Below are positions 26,448 to 33,387 of a DNA stretch of 33,387 bases, one piece after another. Numbering within the stretch: position 1 is the stretch's first letter; each line of letters starts with the position of its first letter. Under the pieces are notes generated by a model. That model did no database searches, had not been told where the DNA came from, and was given only the letters and a program-made list of their open reading frames with translations. Source of the stretch: Mastigocoleus sp. MO_188.B34 (lineage in GTDB: Bacteria; Cyanobacteriota; Cyanobacteriia; Cyanobacteriales; Nostocaceae). Made by a program: the position numbers and the translations under genes. Location: contig NZ_JASJDK010000095.1 in NCBI RefSeq assembly GCF_030065675.1, forward strand, positions 1 through 33,387, written 5' to 3'.

Positions 26448-28469
26448 TTAATTTTGTTGTAAAGGGATTTCAATCAAAAATTCTGAACCTTTTCCGGGCA
26501 AAGAATTGCATTGTAAGCAACCACCATGTTTCTCCGCAATAATTTGATGGCTAATTGACATTCCTAAGCCAGTTCCCTTACCAACTGGTTTGGTCGTAAA
26601 AAATGGCTCAAATATTCGTTTTTTTACTTCCTCGGAAATACCCGGACCGTTATCACTGATACGAATCACAACTTTGTCTGAACCATTTGTCTTTGTACAA
26701 ATACAGATACGACTGGGATTTTCTTTTATGGCTTTGAAACTACGTTTTTGATCGCGTTCTTCTAACGCATCAAGAGCATTAGAAAGAATATTCATAAATA
26801 CTTGATTTAGCTGACCAGGATAACATTCAACTAGTGGTAGATCGCTGTAATGTTTCTCAACAAGAATACCCACATGTTCGGGTTTTGCCTTGAATCTGTG
26901 TTGCAAAATCATGAGGGTACTGTCAATACCCTCATGAATATCAACTTCTTTCTGTTCGATGTCATCTGAACGAGAAAAGTTACGCAATGACAGGATAATC
27001 TCACGAATACGCTGAGCACCCATTTTCATCGATGAGATAAGTTTGGGTAAATCTTGGCGCATAAATTCTAAATCAATTGCTTCTGCTTCTTCCTCTACTT
27101 CTTGCACTGGATTGGGATAGTGTTTTTCATAGATTTGTAATAACCCCAATAAATCTTGAATGTATCCATCAGCATGATTGAGGTTACCATAAATAAAATT
27201 CACTGGGTTATTGATTTCGTGAGCGACACCTGCAACCAACTGACCCAAACTAGACATCTTATCGTTCTGAATTAGTTGATTTTGAGTCGCGTTGAGTTTT
27301 TGTAGGGTTTGTTCTAATTCCCAAGCTTTTTGTTGTAATTCAGTTTCTACTTGTTTGCGATCTTGAATATCAATACAAACAGCAACCCATTCCCTAATGT
27401 GACCGTTGTCTGTAAATATAGGAACTGTTCTTACAAGAAAGTGACGATATTCTCCCTGTTTAGTCCGAAATCCCATTTCTTCTTGATACAATTTTTGGGA
27501 ATTTAGTGCTTTTTGCCAGGCTTGGGAAATGCAATCGCGATCTTCTGGATATAGTAAATTTTTCCATTCATCTCCCTTAATTTCCAACAAGGTGATTTGA
27601 GAATCCTTTCTTCTTGTTAAAACGTCTTGAATTTGACCTTGACGATCTGCAGTCCAAACCAATTGAGCAGAAGCTAAAATTAGAGAATGATATCGCTGTT
27701 CGTTACACCCAAGTCTGGGAAGGACTTTTTCTAATATTCTTTGAGCTTGTTTTATTCTTTGGGCTTGCTGTAATTTAAAATCTACCTGTTGTGATTCAAT
27801 ACTTTTGATTGAAGCTTCTAGATTCGCTTGGCTAAATAAGCTGCTTGAGTATGAAGTTTGTAATTTTATTGCTTGTAAGTTTGTTGGTTGCAAACCTATT
27901 GGTTGCGAACTTATTTTTTCTGAACTTATACAAGTCGATACATTTGCTAAATGTTTCTTAGGGATATTAGCTTCGGTTATATCTTTATTCTGGTGAATTA
28001 ATATATTTTGTAAATGTTTTTGTACTTGACAATGTTCAGTTATATCTCTGTAAAAACCCAGGATTGCAAATATTTGACCTTGGGAGTTGCGTAAAGGTTG
28101 TTTTCTAGTTTGAAAAATACGCTTTGAACCATCTTTGAGGGTTATTATGTCTTGCTCTTTAGTAATAATTTCTCCCCTCAATACCGCTAAATCTTCCATG
28201 GGAGAGCCAGGAATATTTTCCAAGGAATCATCAGATACGAATTCACTGGAAAATCCTAATTCCAAGTCATCTTTACCAATAATAGACGTTACTGTTTGAC
28301 CAACTGCTCGTGCGTAACTTTCGTTGGCTAATATATAGCTCAAATTTTCATCTTTGATAAAAATCCAATCAGGCGTTGTTCCGATGGCTACCTTTAGCAA
28401 ACTTACTTGAATTTCAAGCTGCCCTAAGGTTTGCTCTGAGACCGTCGTGAGTGGTGTGAGATGATGCAT
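26448..28469 (-). CDS. Two-PAS sensor histidine kinase
   Basis: From ATG 28469 the protein has 673 residues. The first PAS domain covers about 20-145 (TPDWIFIKDENLSYILANES, then ILGFYRDITEH). A linker of about 100 residues with a degenerate five-residue repeat follows, then a second PAS with PAC (about 258-372). A coiled coil (QQKAWELEQTLQKLNATQNQL) leads to the phosphoacceptor His417 in VAHEINNPVNFIYGN. The ATPase part has LSNALDAL (N box), ISDNGPGI and GKGTGLGMSI. No membrane helix is seen, so it senses a cytoplasmic signal. No response regulator is adjacent. The frame stays open to GTG 28520 and TTG 28526; I chose the first ATG. The HEINNPVNF type is common in cyanobacterial orphan kinases. 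Confidence 0.9.
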   Translation of the reverse strand: MHHLTPLTTVSEQTLGQLEIQVSLLKVAIGTTPDWIFIKDENLSYILANESYARAVGQTVTSIIGKDDLELGFSSEFVSDDSLENIPGSPMEDLAVLRGEIITKEQDIITLKDGSKRIFQTRKQPLRNSQGQIFAILGFYRDITEHCQVQKHLQNILIHQNKDITEANIPKKHLANVSTCISSEKISSQPIGLQPTNLQAIKLQTSYSSSLFSQANLEASIKSIESQQVDFKLQQAQRIKQAQRILEKVLPRLGCNEQRYHSLILASAQLVWTADRQGQIQDVLTRRKDSQITLLEIKGDEWKNLLYPEDRDCISQAWQKALNSQKLYQEEMGFRTKQGEYRHFLVRTVPIFTDNGHIREWVAVCIDIQDRKQVETELQQKAWELEQTLQKLNATQNQLIQNDKMSSLGQLVAGVAHEINNPVNFIYGNLNHADGYIQDLLGLLQIYEKHYPNPVQEVEEEAEAIDLEFMRQDLPKLISSMKMGAQRIREIILSLRNFSRSDDIEQKEVDIHEGIDSTLMILQHRFKAKPEHVGILVEKHYSDLPLVECYPGQLNQVFMNILSNALDALEERDQKRSFKAIKENPSRICICTKTNGSDKVVIRISDNGPGISEEVKKRIFEPFFTTKPVGKGTGLGMSISHQIIAEKHGGCLQCNSLPGKGSEFLIEIPLQQN
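27869..27928 (-). repeat. 15-base degenerate tandem repeat inside the kinase gene
   Basis: Four consecutive 15-base units (27869, 27884, 27899, 27914) share the form TTGGTTGCRAACYTA, the middle two being closest. They code for five-residue units (IGLQP, TNLQA, IKLQT and a diverged one) in the linker between the PAS domains. The unit length keeps the frame. Confidence 0.65.
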
Positions 28470-28667
28470 ATCAAAGTGTCCATGCTTGCCAAGAATCTGT
28501 TGCGTAAATGACCCGCGCACGAGCAAGTTAAGTCAGTTGTCAAGGTCATTCTCTAACTAGAGTTCCCAAAATATTCCTGGTATTCACATCCAGAAAGGAA
28601 GAATACAAACATATAATTTGAGTTGTATTTTGGATACATTCTGCAAAATTATATAATTTGTAAACAC

Positions 28668-30056
28668 TCAATTTTTGAGTATTGTTTTTAACAGAGACAA
28701 CTTACCTTTGTAGGGAGGATACAACAATTTGGAAGCCAGAAAAAATGGCTTATGCAACACACTTTTATAATGGGAAAATGTATCAAAACTTGCTTTACCG
28801 TGATAATTGCCTATCCCGCTATTACCAATACCACCAAAAGGTAAAGTGGGAACACAATATTGCAATAAGGTATCGTTAAAACAAACTCCACCGGAGGAAG
28901 TTTCTTGTATTATTCGTTTCTGCAAGTGTCTATTTTGCGAAAATAAATACAATGCTAAGGGCTTCGGTTGAGAATTAATTTTAGCGATCGCTTCAGTAAT
29001 ATTTTCATATGTTAGTACGGGTACAATTGGACCGAATATTTCTGAAAGCATTAGTTCATTTTGCCAAGAGACTCTATCTACAATAGTTGGTGCAATATAG
29101 AGTTCCTCCCGATTAGTTTCACCCCCAATGGCAATTTCACCATATGAAAGCAGTTCTACTAAACGATCAAATTGTCTTAGATTGATTATTCTGCCATAAT
29201 CTGGGCTGTTAGCAGGATTTTCGCCATAAAATTCTTGGATAGATTTTTTGATATTTTCTAATAACTGAAACTTAATATCTCTATGAACTAAAAGATAATC
29301 TGGTGCTATACAAGCTTGCCCAGCATTAGAAAATTTTCCCCATGTTATCCGCCTAGCTGTTTTTTGAATGTCAGTATGAATATCAACAATACAAGGACTT
29401 TTCCCGCCCAATTCTAAAGTAACTGGTATCAGGTTTTGTGCTGCTGCTGCCATTACAATTTTGCCGACGTTTGCACTTCCTGTAAAAAAAATATGGTCGA
29501 ACTTTTGTGCTAACAGTTGCTGACTAATTGTTACATCACCTTCTATAACAGAAATATAATCTTCGTTAAATATTTTACCAACAATTTCCGCTATAAGACA
29601 ACTAGTCTGGGAAGCACATTCGGATGGTTTAATGATGGCACAGTTACCTGCAGCAATTGCTCCAATTAAAGGTAAAATATTAAGTTGAAATGGATAATTC
29701 CAAGCACCAATAATTAATATTACTCCCAGAGGCTCAGGATAAATACTGGCGGTAGCTGGTAATAGTTGCCAAGGAACATTGGTCTTTTTGGGTTTAATCC
29801 AAGTCTTGAGATGTTTGATAGCATGCTCAATTTCTTGGTTTACTAAAACTATTTCTGAAGTAAAAGCTTCAACTTCTGGTCTACCTAAATCAGCTTTTAG
29901 TGCCTGGATAATTGCTTTTTCATGCAGGTTGAATCCGACTTTAAGCTCTCTGAGTTTTTCTAGGCGAAATTGAATATTTTTAGTTTGACCAGTGAGAAAA
30001 AAGTTGCGTTTTTTCTGAACAACTTCAGCGATTGGCGCTTGTAAATTCATTTTCAA
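28668..30056 (-). CDS. Aldehyde dehydrogenase, class 3-like (fatty or apocarotenal aldehydes)
   Basis: A 462-residue NAD(P)-dependent dehydrogenase that lacks the extra N-terminal part of classes 1 and 2, as in class 3 and the Synechocystis AldE-type enzyme. Catalytic residues are Cys249 (FSNAGQACIAP), Glu215 (LELGGKSP) and Asn120 (GAWNYPF). The Rossmann loop reads FFTGSANVGK. The C-terminus is hydrophobic and basic (FFLASKLLYPPYKGKLSLLKTILK), which may hold it to a membrane. The cyanobacterial relative oxidises long-chain aldehydes and apocarotenals; the same role is inferred here. It lies upstream of the histidine kinase on the same strand, about 200 bases away. Confidence 0.92.
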   Translation of the reverse strand: MKMNLQAPIAEVVQKKRNFFLTGQTKNIQFRLEKLRELKVGFNLHEKAIIQALKADLGRPEVEAFTSEIVLVNQEIEHAIKHLKTWIKPKKTNVPWQLLPATASIYPEPLGVILIIGAWNYPFQLNILPLIGAIAAGNCAIIKPSECASQTSCLIAEIVGKIFNEDYISVIEGDVTISQQLLAQKFDHIFFTGSANVGKIVMAAAAQNLIPVTLELGGKSPCIVDIHTDIQKTARRITWGKFSNAGQACIAPDYLLVHRDIKFQLLENIKKSIQEFYGENPANSPDYGRIINLRQFDRLVELLSYGEIAIGGETNREELYIAPTIVDRVSWQNELMLSEIFGPIVPVLTYENITEAIAKINSQPKPLALYLFSQNRHLQKRIIQETSSGGVCFNDTLLQYCVPTLPFGGIGNSGIGNYHGKASFDTFSHYKSVLHKPFFLASKLLYPPYKGKLSLLKTILKN

Positions 30057-30251
30057 TTTTTCCTAGTATCTAATTCTCCTTTATATCTAGTTTTCCTCAA
30101 TTATCACTATTGGAATAAATTCTTAATACAACTCCGAATATTGTTCTGTTTAGGAGTTTAAATAATTGAATTTTCTGTCACAAATATCTTGGTACAGAAA
30201 TAATTTATTTCCTAAATCACAATCAATAAGTAATTAAATACAACAGGTAAT

Positions 30252-31343
30252 TTATTGTTTCACAGGGATTTTTACACTGAAAATGCTACCTTTATCAACT
30301 TCCGAAACAATAGTAATTTCACCTTGATGTGCTTCAGCAATGCGACGAGAAAGATATAATCCCAAGCCACTACCAGAATACTTGTGACTTCCAGGACGAA
30401 ATCTTTCAAATAAAGTAGCTTTTTCTTCGGGCGAAATACCTTTCCCTGTATCTTCTACCTGTACTGTAATATTTTCCAAGTCACCCTTGGATTGCAAACG
30501 AATGGAAATAAACCCTATATCGGTAAATTTAATTGCATTACCAACTAAATTGGTGAATAAACGATGCAATTCTAGGCGATCGCCCATAACCCTAACAGAC
30601 TCCTTACCCAGTTCTAAATTGATTTTGAGCTTTTTGTCCTCTGCCAAAGGTGTTAATTCTTTCCCAACTTCATTGAGTAACTGATGCAAGTCTACTGGTT
30701 GAAAGGTTAAGGTTTTACGACCAGCTTCAAAACGATAAACTTCTAACAAAGTGTTGACCATTGCTAGTAAGTTACTATTGCTACGAGCCATTGTGGATAG
30801 AACTTCCTTCATCTCTGGTGAAAGTTCCCCTAAAGCACCTTGCAAGCAAAGTCCCATCATCCGTTCTGCAGCTACTAAAGGGGTGCGTAAATCGTGGGTA
30901 AGTCGAGAAACAAAATCTTCTCTTTGACGTGCGATTTCATCACGTTCATCAATACTATGCTTGAGTCGAAGAAGCGATCGCACTCTTGCAAGTAATTCAT
31001 CAACTGTTACGGGTTTGCGGATGAAATCATCTGCTCCTAAATCTAATCCCTGTGCAACATTGGGCGAATCATGGGCTGTAATGAGCAAAATTGGCATAAA
31101 TTTTAGCTCACTATTTTTTCTAATATTTTTTGTCACTTCATAGCCATCCATCCCTGGCATCATTAAATCAAGTAACACCAAATCAAAAGGGGAATTTTCG
31201 ATTTGAGCCAGGGCTGAAGGACCATTCTCCGCTGTTGAAACTATATAATGTTCTTCTTCCAAAATAGTTTTAATTAGAAAAACGTTGTCTGGAGAATCAT
31301 CAACTACAAGAATTTGGTCAGGGCGAGAAGATTGCGGATTCAT
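30252..31343 (-). CDS. Response regulator-histidine kinase hybrid
   Basis: A 363-residue protein with an N-terminal receiver domain (1-125) and a C-terminal kinase. The receiver has Asp15/Asp16, phosphoacceptor Asp59 (LLDLMMPGMDG) and Lys110 (FIRKP). The kinase has His150 in RLTHDLRTPL, Asn269 in NLVGNAIKFT, VEDTGKGIS and GSGLGLYLSRRIAEAHQGE. No membrane or sensor domain is present, so its input should be phosphotransfer to Asp59 from another kinase. The two-PAS kinase two genes downstream on the same strand is a candidate partner (inference from proximity only). Receiver-first kinases of this size are common in cyanobacteria. Confidence 0.92.
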   Translation of the reverse strand: MNPQSSRPDQILVVDDSPDNVFLIKTILEEEHYIVSTAENGPSALAQIENSPFDLVLLDLMMPGMDGYEVTKNIRKNSELKFMPILLITAHDSPNVAQGLDLGADDFIRKPVTVDELLARVRSLLRLKHSIDERDEIARQREDFVSRLTHDLRTPLVAAERMMGLCLQGALGELSPEMKEVLSTMARSNSNLLAMVNTLLEVYRFEAGRKTLTFQPVDLHQLLNEVGKELTPLAEDKKLKINLELGKESVRVMGDRLELHRLFTNLVGNAIKFTDIGFISIRLQSKGDLENITVQVEDTGKGISPEEKATLFERFRPGSHKYSGSGLGLYLSRRIAEAHQGEITIVSEVDKGSIFSVKIPVKQ

Positions 31344-32154
31344 AGAGCAAATAATGGCTAACTTAGAAAGATATGTTTAGTGTTTGTGGCGCGGCTTGAG
31401 CGCATTCAAAAGTAGTTTTATTGGTTTAATTAAGAAGATTATTTCTTTTTCTTACCTCTGACTAAAGAAAGATTTTTCTATAGGGAATAGAGAAAATCCT
31501 GATAGTTATTTTTTAAGAAGTATTTTAAAGTTAAGTAAATATTTTGAACGACCTAGATTTTAAAATCAAATTATCTTGAAATAAATTTCTACATTGTTAG
31601 TCAGAAGGAAAATAGAATTAAATTTGCAATGATTACGTTAACTATAATTAGATGATAATAAAAATTGATTCTTATGGACCTTCCTGTAGAAAGTTATCAT
31701 GCTATCTCTGTGAAACAGGCGATCGAGGTCACAAGATAGTCAGAAATATGTCATAACAAATATATTTATAATCTTGAAACTGGCTTTCTGCTCTAATTTT
31801 TGATCGAACTGATAAATATATTAGAAATGTAAAAAAAATGATTATTCTGTGGTTGGTTCTAATATTTTGAAGTTAATCTTTTGGTTTTCTTTTGCTTCGC
31901 TTTTATCTTCTTAACTCTTATGATGCTCATTGCTTGATAGAAAATTTCAGTTTTTAGATATTTGAAGAAGTTTACCTGTTTTGATGTTTGAAATTGTGAT
32001 TTTGGAAAGTAGACTGCAACGGCTTAAAATTTTAAGAATTAAAACATGTTGCATTTTTACTTTATTGCTGGGAATTGGTAAGTACAAATCAGATCTAGCG
32101 TAAGTTCACACTGCACCCTAAGGATAAATGGTACTTATTTAAGGTTCTTGTAGA
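31344..32154. other. AT-rich non-coding spacer of 0.8 kb
   Basis: 811 bases between the hybrid kinase and the end of dhaL. No ORF, tRNA or clear hairpin was found. T- and A-runs dominate; one GGCGATCGAGG (about 31719) is a broken HIP1-like site. The hybrid kinase promoter should lie at the left end. Confidence 0.45.
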
Positions 32155-32796
32155 TTAATTGTTAGCTATCGAAGAATAGCTATCTGACAAGCTTTTCAGC
32201 ATCAAATAACAGGAAGTTGCTCCAGGGTCTTGATGTCCAATACTGCGATCGCCAAGGTAGCTAGCACGTCCTTTTTTCGCAAGCATTGGTATAGTATCTT
32301 TCATTGCTTTTTCTGCAATTGCAACCATCTGTTGCATTGCTTCAGACATATTTTTACCACTACCTACTGCTTCCTCGAATGCGACGGTAGCGGGAGATAG
32401 AACATCTATCATCGTTTTATCGCCGGGTTTTGCTTTTCCCCGTTGCAATACTCCTTGTAAACCTGCTTGCAACAATTTTTGCATATCAATTTCTGTCAGT
32501 TCTTCTTTCCCCAAAACAGTACTACTTGCGCGAAGAAATAGGCTTCCGTACAGAGGTCCACTTGCACCACCAATACTGGAAATTAAAGTCACGCTGACAG
32601 TTTTCAAAATACTCCCAATATCTTTGTCAGCGATATTTGGTAACTGAGTAATTACTTTTTGAAAACCCCGATCCATGTTAATACCGTGGTCAGCATCACC
32701 GATGGCTGCATCTAATTGGGTTAAATAATCTTTATTTTCATGTATCTCAGATGCAAAAGCCTGCAACCATTGCACTATTTGCTTTTTAGTAACCAT
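32155..32796 (-). CDS. dhaL: Dihydroxyacetone kinase subunit DhaL
   Basis: DhaL is the nucleotide-binding all-helical domain of dihydroxyacetone kinases. The 213-residue protein has the metal/ADP motif AIGDADHGINMDRG (31-44, Asp34, Asp36, His37). It also has SSIGGASGPLYGSLF, GDKTMIDVLSPA and the late GRASYLGDRSIGHQDPGA, all signature blocks. It needs DhaK, which binds dihydroxyacetone, and either ATP or a PTS phosphoryl donor (DhaM). Neither dhaK nor dhaM is adjacent on the downstream side or within 250 bases upstream. The ATG at 32796 is clear. Confidence 0.92.
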   Translation of the reverse strand: MVTKKQIVQWLQAFASEIHENKDYLTQLDAAIGDADHGINMDRGFQKVITQLPNIADKDIGSILKTVSVTLISSIGGASGPLYGSLFLRASSTVLGKEELTEIDMQKLLQAGLQGVLQRGKAKPGDKTMIDVLSPATVAFEEAVGSGKNMSEAMQQMVAIAEKAMKDTIPMLAKKGRASYLGDRSIGHQDPGATSCYLMLKSLSDSYSSIANN

Positions 32797-33050
32797 ATTT
32801 GATTCTACTTTTTCTCATCTTATACCTGAACTCGACCGATATCTTTGAACTTAAGCAGCGAAACTAAAAATTAAGGATTTTAGCTACAGGTAATAGGGGA
32901 CGGGAAACAGGAAATTACAAGGATTTTATATGTTTTGGTGCACAAGTCCAGATCTAATTTTTTCAACTGATTTTAGTTTGGGTAAATGTAATGATTGTTG
33001 TATATGACTAGTTAATCAATTAGATATTTGTGACTTCTATTTACACATTG

Positions 33051-33387
33051 ATGTTTAAAGTTTTATCTTACTTACCTTGCTTGTTGGTAATAGGTAGTAT
33101 ACCTAGCTGCAAGGAACATACCAGCAAACAAAGTTTGGATCTTGGTATAGCACAAGCGAATCAACGATTTGAAGAAAAGAAGGAAAATATTATCTATCCC
33201 AAAAGTTCTGCAGTAATAGATGTAACTGGTGCAGAGTATGGAGCGGTTCCTAATGATGGTAAAGATGATACGCGAGCGATTCAAAAAGCATTGAGTCAAT
33301 TTCCAAATCGGGGAAAAATTATTTATTTACCCAATGGAGTTTACAATATTTCTGATACATTGCATTGGCCCCGGGGAAGGCGTTTTG
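33051..33387 (+). CDS. Pectate-lyase-like lipoprotein, 5' part only
   Basis: The reading frame is open from ATG 33051 to the end of the window (112 codons), so the gene is cut. The N-terminus is a lipoprotein signal: MFKVLSYLPCLLVIGSIPSC ends in a lipobox with Cys20. After a charged stretch comes VIDVTGAEYGAVPNDGKDDTRAIQKAL, then GKIIYLPNGVYNIS, the start of the right-handed beta-helix of the pectate lyase 3/GH55-like superfamily. It is probably a surface-attached polysaccharide-degrading or phage-tailspike-like protein. The fold assignment is good; the substrate is unknown. Confidence 0.8.
   Translation, partial: MFKVLSYLPCLLVIGSIPSCKEHTSKQSLDLGIAQANQRFEEKKENIIYPKSSAVIDVTGAEYGAVPNDGKDDTRAIQKALSQFPNRGKIIYLPNGVYNISDTLHWPRGRRF

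Overview
The window looks like the chromosome of a filamentous (Nostocales-type) cyanobacterium. The signs are at least seven copies of the HIP1 octamer GCGATCGC (for example at 3134-3141 and 9456-9463), an AT-rich composition with long AT-rich spacers, a PlmA-type GntR regulator, a Mo-dependent-nitrogenase C-terminal family protein, an orthocaspase-like protein, a second cyanobacterial-type S1 protein and a clpP-clpX pair next to tig. This rests on recognising protein families by eye; no database search was run.

Layout. Positions 1-510 are the 3' end of an rRNA operon: the 23S tail, 5S and a terminator. A decayed ISAzo13-type transposase follows directly (about 544-1335). Next come nadA (minus), a metallophosphoesterase (plus), tRNA-Ser(UGA) and a long spacer. 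Then comes an isolated 726-residue superfamily 1 helicase with an N-terminal nuclease-like region. Two small mobile or palindromic repeats lie directly behind it (6642-6826). A small unknown basic protein follows.

From 7.9 to 20.8 kb the window is mostly housekeeping. It holds an S1-domain protein, a dienelactone-hydrolase-like enzyme divergent from plmA, and an alpha/beta hydrolase. A minus-strand protein quality-control block follows (tig, then clpP-clpX 9 bases apart). A 0.9 kb hairpin-rich spacer separates it from a plus-strand block of asd, dapA and rnj. Asd and DapA are linked steps of the lysine/diaminopimelate pathway; RNase J acts in RNA turnover.

From 20.8 kb on, genes are more dispersed and spacers longer. 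There is the Mo-nitrogenase-C-like protein, a membrane-anchored caspase homologue whose His/Cys dyad reads Tyr/Asn, an unknown membrane-anchored protein, rpmF (L32), a sulfite-oxidase-like molybdoenzyme, a two-PAS histidine kinase, a class-3-like aldehyde dehydrogenase, a receiver-histidine kinase hybrid, dhaL without a visible dhaK, and the start of a lipoprotein with a pectate-lyase-like fold that runs off the window.

I did not find a clear multi-gene novel defence or biosynthetic system. The strongest leads are the lone helicase fusion beside tRNA-Ser with its repeats, the dyad-less caspase homologue, the poly-A frameshift in the transposase remnant, and several palindromic or tandem repeats in spacers.
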